From CAIQJJ01 sp964606085 (GTDB taxonomy: Bacteria; Chloroflexota; Anaerolineae; Anaerolineales; UBA4823): a DNA stretch of 53,276 nucleotides. Shown here in pieces: positions 23,086-34,200 of the stretch (within the stretch, counting starts at the first letter, position 1; each line of letters begins with the position of its first letter). Location of the stretch: the NCBI GenBank assembly GCA_964606085.1, contig CAZSFD010000028.1, forward strand, positions 1-53,276. Reading direction: 5' to 3'. The position numbers and the translations under genes are program-made. The notes under the pieces are model-generated. The model was given only the letters and a program-made list of their open reading frames with translations, did not search any database and had not been told where the DNA came from.

Positions 23086-24129
23086 CTATCGCTGCTGAAA
23101 CCACTGCCGCCGCGCCCCATCCACCAGCAGCACGAACAAGACCAAGACCCCTTGCAGCACACCCGCCAGGGCTGAGTCGAGTTTCAGGGCAATAGGGAGT
23201 TGGATGCTGCCGATGTTGAGTGCGGCGAAGAACAGGGCCACCGGCGCGGCCCAAATGGCCTGGTAGTTGATCAGCATGGCTACCAGCAATCCCAGGAAGC
23301 CGTACCCGCTCGAAATGGACGGGATCAAGCGGTGGTACACCGCCGTCACCTGCACTGCGCCGGCCAGCCCGGCCAATAGCCCGCACAGCACGAAGGCCAG
23401 CAGGCTGTGTTGCCAGGCGGGTACGCCCAGCAGGAAGGCCGCCCGCGCATTTTTGCCAATCGCTTTCAGCCGCAGGCCAAAATAAGTGCCGCGCAGCAGC
23501 AGGAATACGCTGACGATGGCGAGAATCCCCAGCAGCAGGGCCGCCGGGCTGAGGCGCAGATCGGGGAGCATGGGCAGCCACAGGTCTTCCGGGAAGGGTT
23601 CGGTGCCGCTCATCGAGCCGGTGCCGGGGCGCTTCCACGGGCCGAAGATCAGCCACAGGGTCAGGGCGGTGGCGACAAAATTAAGGCCCAGTCCGCCGAA
23701 AATCTCATTCACGCCGCCGAAGGTTTTGAGCGCCCCGGCCAACGCGGCCCACAGCGCCCCGCCGAGCATTCCCACGAGCATGGCCAGCGCCAAGATCAGC
23801 CAGGCTGGCAGGCCGCTTTCTTGCAGGCTGCGCAGCGCCCAGGTGGTGAAAATAGCCCCCAGGGTGATCTGCCCTTCGATGCCGATATTCCACAGCCCGG
23901 CGGTGAAGGTGATCAGCAGGCCGCTGGTGGCTAACAGCAGGGGTATCCAGGCGACGAGGACATTGGAAAAACTGTTGGCAGAGCCAAATGCGCCGAGGAT
24001 GATCTCCTGGTAGGCTTGCAGCGGGGGCGCGCCAGCCAGGACAAGGATGATGCTGGTGAAGGCTAACGCCAGGGCCAGGGCCGTTAATTGGAAGAGGATA
24101 TTTTGCCAGAACCGTTTTTCGCTACGCAT
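23086..24129 (-). CDS. ABC transporter permease, nucleoside/simple-sugar type
   Basis: A 347-residue inner-membrane permease of the BPD_transp_2 group, with about eight to ten hydrophobic helices (for example LTALALALAFTSIILVLAG at 15-33 and LLLGILAIVSVFLLL). NIGIEGQITLGA (residues 81-92) is characteristic of the YufP/BmpC-type permeases that import nucleosides with a Bmp lipoprotein, an ATPase and a second permease. None of these partners is adjacent: the upstream side is a divergent gene and the downstream side an NYN gene. It therefore appears to be an orphan subunit or the remnant of a split operon. Confidence 0.85.
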   Translation of the reverse strand: MRSEKRFWQNILFQLTALALALAFTSIILVLAGAPPLQAYQEIILGAFGSANSFSNVLVAWIPLLLATSGLLITFTAGLWNIGIEGQITLGAIFTTWALRSLQESGLPAWLILALAMLVGMLGGALWAALAGALKTFGGVNEIFGGLGLNFVATALTLWLIFGPWKRPGTGSMSGTEPFPEDLWLPMLPDLRLSPAALLLGILAIVSVFLLLRGTYFGLRLKAIGKNARAAFLLGVPAWQHSLLAFVLCGLLAGLAGAVQVTAVYHRLIPSISSGYGFLGLLVAMLINYQAIWAAPVALFFAALNIGSIQLPIALKLDSALAGVLQGVLVLFVLLVDGARRQWFQQR

Positions 24130-24169
24130 TGCACTTTTTCTCGGTGATCATGCTGGTAAAATCGCCTGG

Positions 24170-24976
24170 ATGGACGAGTATTCTACATCACTTTTCGCCT
24201 ACGCCCGCAAATTTGACCTGGCCTTGCCCTCGCCCCTGATGAATGCGGCTGGCATGCTCGGCTTTGCGCCTGATCCCCACGGCGCGGTGGCTGTCAACGG
24301 TTTTGGCGCGTTCGTAACCAACCCGATCAGCCTGGGGGCGCGCACGCCGGCTAATGGGCAGCGCCTGGCCGATTTTGCCGGTGGTTTTCTGCTGCACACC
24401 GGCTACCCCAACCCCGGTTTTTACCCGGTGCTGCGCGAACAGGCCCGCCGTTGGGCGCACAGTGAGATTGGCGTCATCGTCCATTTGCTGGTGCGCGGCC
24501 CGCAGGATACTGCGGAGATGGTGCAACGCCTGGAAGGCCTGGCCGGGGTGATTGGGATCGAGTTGGGGCTGGATACGGATGTGGATGCCGCGGCGGTGCG
24601 CGCCATCGTCGGCGCGGCGGTGCGGGTGGAACTGCCGGTTATTGCCCGCCTGCCATTGGAGCGGGCCAGCGCACTGGGCTGTGAGGCTTTGGAGGCCGGT
24701 GCAGCCGCCATCAGCCTGGCCCCGCCGCGCGGCCTGCTGCCCGATGCGAGTGGCAGCCTGGTGCGTGGGCGGCTGTATGGCCCGGCGCTCTTTCCGCAGG
24801 CGTTGAGCGTAACGCAAGCCCTGGCCGCGCAAGATGCGCTCGTGATCGGCGGCGGCGGGGTCTATTCGGCAGATGACGTGCGGGCCATGTTGGCGGTGGG
24901 GGCAATGGGTGTGCAGGTGGATGCGGCCTTGTGGTGTTCAGACTTCAGCGCCAAATTTCAAATGCCAGCCCTTTAG
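24170..24976 (+). CDS. Dihydroorotate dehydrogenase-like FMN protein
   Basis: A 268-residue alpha/beta barrel similar to PyrD. LPSPLMNAAGMLGF near the N terminus, the TNPISLGARTP and HTGYPNPGF segments (compare the KSLT...R and N-PG motifs of PyrD), and VIGGGGVYSADDVRAMLAVGA at the phosphate/FMN end support this. The catalytic base loop is not clear and the protein is shorter than typical PyrD (about 300 residues), so it may be a paralogue with another substrate. It is divergent from the nucleoside-type permease by 40 bases, and its last 32 bases overlap the end of the helicase gene tail to tail. Confidence 0.68.
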   Translation: MDEYSTSLFAYARKFDLALPSPLMNAAGMLGFAPDPHGAVAVNGFGAFVTNPISLGARTPANGQRLADFAGGFLLHTGYPNPGFYPVLREQARRWAHSEIGVIVHLLVRGPQDTAEMVQRLEGLAGVIGIELGLDTDVDAAAVRAIVGAAVRVELPVIARLPLERASALGCEALEAGAAAISLAPPRGLLPDASGSLVRGRLYGPALFPQALSVTQALAAQDALVIGGGGVYSADDVRAMLAVGAMGVQVDAALWCSDFSAKFQMPAL

Positions 24977-27900
24977 CCTTCGGGCGGCGCTGTGTGCGAG
25001 CGTGCAGCAACATGCGGCGGCCCGTTTCGTTGCGAGTGAAGATCAACTGCCCGCCGCCTACGTAGTGCTGCCAGTGCAGGGCGAAGGCCTCGGCCAGTTC
25101 CTTGCGGGTGCTGAGTACCTTGGGCACAGGATGGTAGGCGGGCTCGTAGCCGGCTGTCTCGCGCAACCACTGGCGGATGACGCGCCACATCGGCATCAGC
25201 AGCATGGAGGGCAGGCGGTCGTCGTCGCGCAAGATGAGATAGCGCTGGTCGCGCACCGGCTCGAACATCTCCTGGTAGGCCTGGATGAACAGGGCGGCAT
25301 CTTCGGGTGAGGCGTGATCGAGCAGCACCTCGCAGCTCAGGTCTTCGGGATGTTCGATGACACGCACGTAGTCGCCGACACTGGCGTCGGATTGCAAATT
25401 CTGGCTGACCAGGTTGGCGTCGCGCAGTCCGGCCAGCAGGGCGCGGCCAATATCGAGCAGGATCGCATCGGGGGGCTGCTCGACCAGGAATTTGCGGGCG
25501 ATCTGATACGCCGCTCCCAGGTTGGCCAAAAAGATCAACACGCTGCCCACCACGAGGATCAACCCGGCAACCCCGCAGAATACCATCGCACTGCCCGATT
25601 CGGATAGCGAAGAACCCAGGTAGAGGGTGTAATACAACAAGGTTGCCAGCGCGCCCCCCACTGTGCCAATAAACTGCTTCAGCATGGCCTTGAGCGTGTT
25701 GCCGATGGTGTACACGGTGCGGATTTTCAGGTCGCTCACGTCCAGCCGGGTGGCCGAATACGAGAAGTTGCTGTATTCCTCGCCAATTCCCCACAACGCA
25801 TACGAGCGTTCACGCTGATTGACCGCAGACAGGCTGCGCCGGGTGTAGCGCGCATAATCGGCCTTCTTCGGCCCGCGCGTCACCAGTTCGTAGGGTAGAT
25901 CGGGGTCGAGGTGCATGAGACCTTTGACGATTTGGCCGCGTTCGGGTTGCACGTCAAAGGTCGCAGGTCGCAAGTCAAGAGTCGCTTCTGCCAGACCTTC
26001 CACCTTCGACTTTCGACTTGGCACGACTCCCCAATACCGCCCATGCCGTTGAATCAACCGCCCCAGATCGCTGAAACCCTTCTCGAACTGCGGGGCGACA
26101 CAGATCACATCCCAGTTGTGGGCCAGTTTGTGCGGCCAGGAGGGGTCTTTGCGGATGCTGCGGCCGCGCAACTGCTGGACGGATGTGCTGGTGGTGACGC
26201 TGGTCAGATCGATCAGTGTGTTGAGCGAGAGGGCGTCCCAGCCTTCGCCGAAGATGCCGCGCGTGCCCACCAGGCAGCGCGTCAGCCCGACTTCCAACGC
26301 TGCCGTGACCATGCCCACGTAGGCGCGCGATGACCAATCTTTGCCCTCGCCCACGATCTCCAACACGCGCGGCGAGGCGGTGGGTGCGAACTGGCAACTG
26401 GCCTGCAGGTTTTGGCGGCGCAAATAATCGTTGAACCACTCCAGGCAGCCGGGGGTGTGGGTGGCGTCCATCATCAACGTCTTGCCGGTGACGAGGATCA
26501 CATCCAGGGCATCCAGTTCGGGCTGGCTGACCAGGGCGTGGAAGACGCGGATGGCGCTGCCGGCATCGGGGTCGAGGATGTTTTCGAGCGATTTGACGCC
26601 GCTGGTCATGCGCTCGAAATCGGTGACGACCACGGCGCGCAGGTTCTCGCCCAGCGATTTGATTTCCTCGTTCAAAATGTGGATCACGGCCCGGTCTTTG
26701 CTCTCGGAAAACGAGAGTACCAGGTCGCCGGCTGAACGCCCCTGGCGCAGACCGCGCTCGGTGAGCGTGAAGCCAAAGGGCAGCAGCGATTTTTTCAGCC
26801 CCGCCAGTTGCTGGTGATCGGCTTCGTCGGGGCTGACCTTGAGTACATTGAGGGCGTAGCGTTCGAGCAGCACGATCCAGTCGTCCATCGCCATGGGTTC
26901 GTCGGCTTCGAGCGGTTGGGTCAGCCCGGCAGGGATGCGCACGCCCTGTTGGCGCAGGTAGCGCAGGGCGGCCAGGGCAAACAGCGGGGACTGGTTGAGC
27001 GTGGCTTCCCAGGCGGCTTCAGCTTTCTGACCCTTTTCCGGCGGGTGATGGATGCTCTCGGCCTGCACCCATTTTCGGAAGCGCTTGCCCCCGGTGAGGG
27101 CGGCGATCTCGGCCTCGAAGGCGGCCTGAATGTGCTTGAGATACTCCATCTCGCGGCGGTTGGGCTGGACGAAGTAGATCAGGTCGCGGTAGGGGGCCAG
27201 GTCGCCTTCTTTGACCACGGCGGGGGTTGGCACTTCAAAATCCACGTCGCCGAGCAGGGCGGTGTAATTTTCGTATTCGAGGTCGTCTTCGGGGCTGGGC
27301 AGGGTGGCGGTGAGGCCCACCACGCGGCAATCGGGGATTTTTTCGATCAAGTAGCGCAGGACGATGGCCCAGTAATCGAGCAGATGGTGGCACTCATCGA
27401 GGACGATGGTGCGTACCCCGTGGGCGACGAGATCATCTATCAACTGCCGGGCGTTGGGATGCAAAAACGGGCCAATTTCGCGGTCAGGGCTGCGCAGCAA
27501 CTCGTGTTTGATGCGCAGGTAGCGCTTGGATAGTTCTTTGCGGTAGGCCCGCGGGTTGTTCTGGCGCAGCGCTTCCAGGCGTTGGTGAGCGGCGGTGGCA
27601 CCGTTCTGCTTGCCTTCCAGCATCAGGTCGTCCACCCATTTTTGCAGCGCCATCGCTTCTACCTGCTTTTGCGATTCGCCCGGCGTGGAAATGAGCTGGT
27701 AGGTGAAGATATTGATCGGGGCCAGGCGGTGGGCGTCGAGGCTGGTCAGGGCGTCCAGGTCGGCGCCCTCGGGCAGAAACATGGCGGCCTTCTCGCGCCA
27801 CTGGGCCTGGATGGTGGTGGTGGGTGTGAAGACCACGGCGGGGGCTGCGAAGCGGTTGATCAGTTCCAGCCCGACGATGGTCTTGCCCGCGCCGGGCGGG

Positions 27901-28031
27901 GCGACGATGTGGTAGCGTGGGGAATGGATATTCCCCCGATCTCGGCGCGTGGCCGCTTCGGCCTCGACCTGGGCGAGGATCATACGTTGGTATTTGCGGA
28001 AGGGGTGGCGGAAGGTGAGGGGAGGGAGCAT
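24945..28031 (-). CDS. Membrane-anchored SF2 DECH-box helicase
   Basis: A 1028-residue protein. APPGAGKT (residues 44-51) is Walker A, DECHH (212-216) motif II, LTATLP (240-245) motif III, and QQLRGRSIRKD (about 618-628) motif VI, so both RecA-like lobes are complete. Two long hydrophobic segments follow (TVGGALATLLYYTLYLG, about 787-803, and VFCGVAGLILVVGSVLIFL, about 816-834) separated by a few residues, predicting a membrane hairpin that leaves helicase and C-terminal domain on the same side. The C-terminal 190 residues match nothing I recognise. About residues 672-694 derive from a repeat-like segment. No restriction or methylase gene is adjacent. A defence or membrane-linked DNA/RNA role is conjecture. 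Confidence 0.78.
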   Translation of the reverse strand: MLPPLTFRHPFRKYQRMILAQVEAEAATRRDRGNIHSPRYHIVAPPGAGKTIVGLELINRFAAPAVVFTPTTTIQAQWREKAAMFLPEGADLDALTSLDAHRLAPINIFTYQLISTPGESQKQVEAMALQKWVDDLMLEGKQNGATAAHQRLEALRQNNPRAYRKELSKRYLRIKHELLRSPDREIGPFLHPNARQLIDDLVAHGVRTIVLDECHHLLDYWAIVLRYLIEKIPDCRVVGLTATLPSPEDDLEYENYTALLGDVDFEVPTPAVVKEGDLAPYRDLIYFVQPNRREMEYLKHIQAAFEAEIAALTGGKRFRKWVQAESIHHPPEKGQKAEAAWEATLNQSPLFALAALRYLRQQGVRIPAGLTQPLEADEPMAMDDWIVLLERYALNVLKVSPDEADHQQLAGLKKSLLPFGFTLTERGLRQGRSAGDLVLSFSESKDRAVIHILNEEIKSLGENLRAVVVTDFERMTSGVKSLENILDPDAGSAIRVFHALVSQPELDALDVILVTGKTLMMDATHTPGCLEWFNDYLRRQNLQASCQFAPTASPRVLEIVGEGKDWSSRAYVGMVTAALEVGLTRCLVGTRGIFGEGWDALSLNTLIDLTSVTTSTSVQQLRGRSIRKDPSWPHKLAHNWDVICVAPQFEKGFSDLGRLIQRHGRYWGVVPSRKSKVEGLAEATLDLRPATFDVQPERGQIVKGLMHLDPDLPYELVTRGPKKADYARYTRRSLSAVNQRERSYALWGIGEEYSNFSYSATRLDVSDLKIRTVYTIGNTLKAMLKQFIGTVGGALATLLYYTLYLGSSLSESGSAMVFCGVAGLILVVGSVLIFLANLGAAYQIARKFLVEQPPDAILLDIGRALLAGLRDANLVSQNLQSDASVGDYVRVIEHPEDLSCEVLLDHASPEDAALFIQAYQEMFEPVRDQRYLILRDDDRLPSMLLMPMWRVIRQWLRETAGYEPAYHPVPKVLSTRKELAEAFALHWQHYVGGGQLIFTRNETGRRMLLHARTQRRPKAKGLAFEIWR
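25944..26020. repeat. GTCGAAAGTC/GGTCGCAGGTCGC palindromic element inside the helicase gene
   Basis: The plus strand has GTCAAAGGTCGCAGGTCGCA on one side and ACCTTCCACCTTCGACTTTC on the other, an imperfect inverted repeat of GTCGA/GGTCG words about 75 bases long. It is translated as SRKSKVEGLAEATLDLRPAT without breaking the frame, between helicase motif VI and the membrane segments. Confidence 0.55.
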
Positions 28032-28139
28032 GGGGCAGGTGGCAGGTGGCAGGTTGAGGGGCTTGCCCTGAGCTTGTCGAAGGGTTGATGCGGCGGAAAG
28101 ATTTTACACTGGTTTGGCTGGAACAAGCGCCTGGATGAA

Positions 28140-28187
28140 GGCAAAAAGTCAAAATAAACTCCCCGGCGGAAACCCACCGGGGAGTTT
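28140..28187 (-). terminator. Rho-independent terminator of the subtilase gene
   Basis: On the minus strand, AAACTCCCCGG (28187-28177), a 10-base loop, and its complement (28166-28156) are followed by the T-rich tail TATTTTGACTTTTTG. It lies 67 bases after the subtilase stop. Confidence 0.8.
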
Positions 28188-28253
28188 AGGCTGATGTCTC
28201 CGTTTCACTGGTCAACAGGCCAGGCGAAAGCGGAGATTACTTGAAGCTGTGGT

Positions 28254-31200
28254 CTATCTCGTGATGATCGGCAGGAAGATCTTGTACTCCGTCGGCTGCA
28301 TGACCATCACCTCGGTCACGGCAGAAGCCTGATCGTTGTCGTCGTTGGCATCCACTTCGTTGCCGGTGACGCTGGCGGTGTTGGTCAGTTCAGCGGCGCT
28401 GTCGGGAGCGGTGACGACGATGACGATTTCGACCGTCTCATCGGCGGCCAGGTCGCCAACAGCGCAGGTGACCACGCCGTCATCTTCCGTGCAGCCAGCC
28501 GAAGCCGAGACGAAGGTGACGCTGATCGGCAAGGTGTCTACCACGGTCACGCCGGTTGCGCCATCGGGGCCGGCGTTGGAAACGGTCAACGTGTAGGTGA
28601 TGGTGTCACCGGTGTAGACCATTTCGGGGGCGGTTTTGAGGATGCCGAGATCGGCAGCATTCGCGGTGAAGGTTGCTGTGACGACAGTGTCGGCCATGAT
28701 GGTTACGGTGACAGGATTTTCCGTTCCGACGACATCACCGCTCCAGGCAGAGAAGCTCCAAAGCGGGTCAGCCGTGGCGGTGATGGTGACGACCGTGCCG
28801 TACGCGTAGCTGGCCTGATCGGGCAGGGCGGCCACAGAGCCATCGCCCACGGTGTTGAGGTCGAGCGTGTAGAAGTTCTGGGCGAAGGTGGCGGTGACGA
28901 CCGTATCGGCGGTGATCTCGAAGGTCAGCGGGTTGTCACTGCCGGTCAGGTCACCACTCCAGGCGACGAAGTCCCAACCGGGGTCAGCCGTGGCGGTGAG
29001 GGTGATGGTGTCACCTTCGATGTAGAGCGCTTGTTCGGGATCGGTGGCGACATTACCATTGCCGACAATCTTGACCTCCAGGGTGTATTCTGGGCGAACG
29101 GTCAGGGTCAGCGGGATAGTGACCAGTGGTGATTGGGCCGCATTCGACACCAGGCACATCGTTCCAGTGTAAACACCACCACTCAGGCCGGTGGAGTCGA
29201 AGGTGACATCCAGGCTTGCTGCCGCATCTCGGGCAATCGTTCCTGTAATGGGTTCGATGGTCGCCCAATCTACGCCACAGCGTTCCGTTCCTTCAATGGT
29301 GAAGGGCAAACCTTGCCCGCCACCATCTATGATGGGAACCCATTGGGTAACATTCCATTGCAATGCGTTGCCGGTGGTGTTCTCGCCAAGGATGGTGACT
29401 GGCGGTGACCATGGCCCAGAAGCCAGCGATCCCTCGGATGTCCATTCAACCCAGTAGGTTCCAGGGCCGAGCGTGAAGCCGCCCGACACCGTGTTCGCCA
29501 TAATGGGCCGGTTGGTAGCACCTACAGACGTTTCGCTGTCACGATAGATGTTGGACCATGTTGTGCTGGTCAATCGGTTGGTAGTGAGATCGCCGAAGAT
29601 GATGGTGCTGCCAGGCTGGCTGGGGTCGCCATCCCAGATTTGATAGTAGACGCCCGTAATAGTAGATGCGGTGGTCGAGCCAGTTTGATAGGCGAAGAAG
29701 GTCAGCGAGTCCACATCCCATAGACCGTCTACAACAAAGTCATCGGCAGTGGTGATGCCGGCAACCCGGCCATTGTGCGATCCCAGGGTGGTCATTGCCA
29801 GGCTTGCATTTTGCAGCCGACTGGCATCAGCGCCCCCACCGCCGCCGCCAATGTGAGTTACCAGTGGCCCGTTATCAAACAGAACCGCTGCCGATGGCGC
29901 ATAGGGTGTGACCGGTGCGGCAGGTTGTTCGGCGACAGGTGCTTCCGATTCAGAAACCTTTTCACTTACGGCGCTCGTGTCGGTCACTGCAATGGAAGCC
30001 GGCGCGGCCTTGACGGCTTTGTTGAGCGCTGACTGGTTGGCAACATGCCATTGGAGAGGGATGTTGCCGTTATTCGTTACCGTAACAATTTGGGTGATCT
30101 GTGTGTCGGCGGTTTGCGTGCTGGAAAGCGTTTCAGGCGTGACCGCGATTTCTGCTTCTGCCGGGATGGTGAAGTCGAGAACGCGCTCGATGGGCAGACC
30201 GCTTTCGGAGACAACCAGCGTTTCTTCGATGTTGCCGCTAAAGCCATTGTAGTCGTTAACGGTGAAGGTCTTGGTGATGGTGGCCCAGGTGTCATCCACG
30301 CCGCTGGTAACAGACCAGGTGGCAGAATTGCTGGTGGTATCCACGCTGCCCAGGTCAGCTTCCGCGTTGACGAGGGTGAACACATCGTTCCAGGTTTCAC
30401 TCAAGGTGTAGCTGATCGCGCCGCTCCAATCTACCATCACGCGGTCTACCACCACCACTTCGTCGCCATCTACCACGGTGAAGGGGGTGTCAGACCAATT
30501 GTGTGGAGCGCCATTGATCCAAACTTCTTTCTCCCAGTCGGAGATGGCGCCGTTCACACGTACTTCTGGCGCTGCAACCGACACGGCGAATCCGTCAATA
30601 TCCAGATCGGCGATATTGGTGTAGAAGCCGGGGATGGCGCCGCGCAGAGTCAGTGTGGCGGTGTGGGCGGTGGGATAGGCTGTTGCAAACGAGATGTCGT
30701 CGATCAGCCATTCATCGGCCCAGTCGCCGGCGTAGACGAAGGCGACGCACACTGTCTGCCCGGCGTAGGCGGACATATCCACGGATTGCTCTGTCCAGCC
30801 GATGACATTGGCGTCAAATTCGGCTAACTCGACGAAGTCGCCATCGTTGGGGTCGCAGCTTCCGGTGGACAGCGATACGCCGTGATAGAGATAGAAGCTG
30901 GGTGTGTAGTAGTTATCTTCCCAGAACGACAGGGTTGAATTGCCAGCATCTACCGTAAACTGCGGCGATACCAGCCACGATTCGACCACGCCGCCAACGT
31001 TATCGTCGTTGTGCCAGGCGAAGTACATGCCTTCGGCGGCAGTGAGTGGCCCATAGTCCAGATCACCATCACTACCATCCGTCACGCGCCAGCCTGAGCC
31101 AGCAACGCCCAGGGCATATTCACTCCAAGCAGCCGGCGGGATGATGCCCGACTCAAAGCCTTGTTGGTAGATGCCGGTGCCTAAACTTCCGGCCCATTCG

Positions 31201-34200
31201 ATGCTGTTGGTGGCGGTAACATAGGTAGCGCCCTCAACGGCAACGAACTCGAAACCCGCTGGGATGACATCATTTAGCGACCAGTTTCCTAACTCTGGCC
31301 CGGCGGTGAGTTCGATGGTGTAAGTGACCAACTCACCCGGTTCGATGAAGGTGCTGGAAACTTCCTTCACGGCATCGCCCAGGATCATCACATCCACACT
31401 GGCGATGTCTTCCACCGCGCCGGGGTTGTCGTTGATGTGGACGGCTTCGTTGGTGAGGACACTGGCGGGCGGGTTATCGTCTACGGTGGCCTGATAGGTG
31501 ATTTCGATGGCGTCAGCGAGGCCCTGCGGTTCGTACCAGTCGAAGCAGATGCCCATGCCGTCGGTCAGGGCGGCCAGGGCGGCATCGTCGTAGGCGAATT
31601 GCGTGCCTGCGCTGCCGGCGGCGTTTTCGACGCCAATCGTGCCGATGTCCAGCGGCCCAACCAGGTTATCGTAGGCAAAGATGATCTCATACGCACCGGG
31701 CGTATCATCTACGTAGCGTGCCAGCATAAACTGGGCATCGTAGCGTTGCGTGGGTTCGCCCCACACTTCGACGCCTTTGTAATCGAGGATGTGGGCGACG
31801 TTGGGCGTGCCTGGGCCGCTGTTCAGGTTGACCAGGGTGACGCCGCGCTGTCCGGATGCGTAAACGATTTCCAGGTCTTTCCACAAGACCGCCAACAGGT
31901 TGTTTGGCTCGTCGGCGTCAGGGATTGCGGTGTTCGTCCATGGCGTCAGGCCAGCCGTGGATGGGTCGAACACGGCAAAGCCATCATCGGTGAACTTAAT
32001 CGCATTGCCGACTTCGTTTCCGTAGAACTGGATCGGTGCGGCGCCGGTGGTTGTCCACGTCCAGGTCGTCGAGTCGCCGGAGATGGCCGCATTGGGGTTG
32101 ATGCCAAAGGCGCGCAGGTCTACATAAGCCCCGTTGGTGGCAAAGGGCATGGCGCAATTGGGGTCTTCGTTGCTGGTGCTGACCAGGTATTGCGCCTGGG
32201 GAACTTCGGCGATGCCGCTCCAGGTCAGTTGGTTGCCAACCACATCCACCGTGCCGGCGGTCGCGCTGGCTGAACCCGCGACATAGGTCAGCCCGGCGGG
32301 GATGGTATCGGTGATCTGGTAGGTCAGGTTTTCGTCGGTGATGTTGGGCAGGACGGTGATGGTGTAGGTCAGCGTGTCGCCGTAGAAGGCCGCATCCTGG
32401 CTGACGCTCTTGATCACGTCATCTTCGATGCGCACAATATCTACCGGGATGGTGCCGATATTGCCGGGGTTGCCGGGGTCGGTGCCGAGGCTGAAAGCGC
32501 CATACCAGCGGTCGCCCGCTTGCATGGTGGGGGTATCCCAGAAGAGCTGGATATCGAAGGGGGTCAGCGCCGGAACCGTGGCTGGCCCAACGATGCTCAG
32601 ATTGCCCGCATCGCTCATCGGCACTACAGCGGTTGCCAGGGTGATGTCGTCAGGCGGGTTGGCCGAGGCATCCCAGTTTTGGACAAGCGCCCAGTAATTG
32701 CCGTTGACGGGGTTATCCAGGTTGCAGTATTCCGCCCAGGAGCCGGTCGTGCTGCTGCACAGCAGTTCCGATTCTTCTGGCCCGTCGCTATCGAGGTCGC
32801 GCCCGACGAACAGGTCTGCATCGGGGGCGGTCGAAGCGGTGATCTCGGCCACCAGGCGCAGGGCATTGGTGACGGGGATGGTGGCGTAGAAGACGCCGTC
32901 GCCGCCATCGTAGGGATCGCTGTTGGTGGGGTCTTCGGGCAGAGAGGTTGCGTCGAGGGTGGCCTGCGTCAGGCCGTAGGACTCACTCGTCAGGTCGGTG
33001 ATCTCGAAAGTTTGGAGGTCGGTGATCCATTCAGAGCCAGCGTTGCGGCGGGTTTCGAAGCGCACCCAATCGGGCAAGATGCCGCTGGTTGGCACGATGC
33101 CCACGCTCAGGTGGGCTTCGGCCACGGTTGGGTCATCGGGAGTGAGGATCACTTCGCCAAAGGCCCACACACCAGCCGGCAGGGCGCTGCCATCGGCAGT
33201 GATGACGAGGCTCTGCTCATCGTAGGCCGCCAGGGTGAAGTTGGTGGTATCTACGGTGATGGTCAGGCCTGCTGTGCCGGTGACGGAGACCGTCCAGGTC
33301 ACTGCGCTATCGAGCGTGCTGGAGACGACGCGCGTCCACGAGCATTGGCCGAGGCATTGGGTATTGGCCATGCTGGCCAGGTTGAGCGTCTTGGGGTCGC
33401 CGCCGTTGGCGGGGTCGGCATCTTCGTAATTGGTGATGGTCTCATCCATCACCAGGCCGACGATGCCCGCCTGGCTCAGGTCTACCCGCCCGGAGCCGCG
33501 GTCATGCGGGGTGGCCGGGGTGACGCCATCTTCTTTGACAATGTCGTCGCGATTGGCGGTCAGCATCAACGCCGATTGAATTTCGGCGGGCGTCCAATCG
33601 GGGTGTAGCGCCATCATCAGCAGGGCTGCGCCAGCGTGGTGCGGGCTGGCCATGGACGTGCCGCTGTAGAAGTTGAAGCCGCCTTCGCTCTCCACGGCCG
33701 CCAGAATATCTACACCTGGGGCAAACAGGTTGGGCTTGAGCAGGCCATCCACGCTCGATTGGCCGCGTGAACTGAAATCGGCCATGATGTCGCCATTGCT
33801 GTCGGCGATGTCGAGCGTGGCGCCGGCAATGGTGGCGGTATGAACGGTTCCGGAAGCCAGCCATGCTTTCAGGGCCACGCCATCGGCATAGCTGATGTGG
33901 ACGGCGGGAAGATAGTGTGAGTCGCCAACCAGGGCATTGCCGCTGGCGGCATCGTTGGCTAACACATAGCCGCCCGCACCGCCGGCCAACACGTTTTGGC
34001 CTTTGGCCACACGGCCATAGGTGCCGCGGTCACAGACGACGATTTCGCCATTCGTCCACGTGCCAGCCGCGAAGGGCGTGCCGCACAAGGGATCGCCGTA
34101 GTCACCGGCGTACACGATGGGGGCGGGGCCGTAGCCGCTGGTGAAACCCGCGCCACTCATGTCGGCGGGGGGCGTGCCGTCGCCAGTCATATCCATCAGG

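Noticed and set aside
32520..33608. Plus-strand open frame of 362 codons
   Set aside because: Antisense to the subtilase; composition reflects third-position GC bias and it has no recognisable motif.
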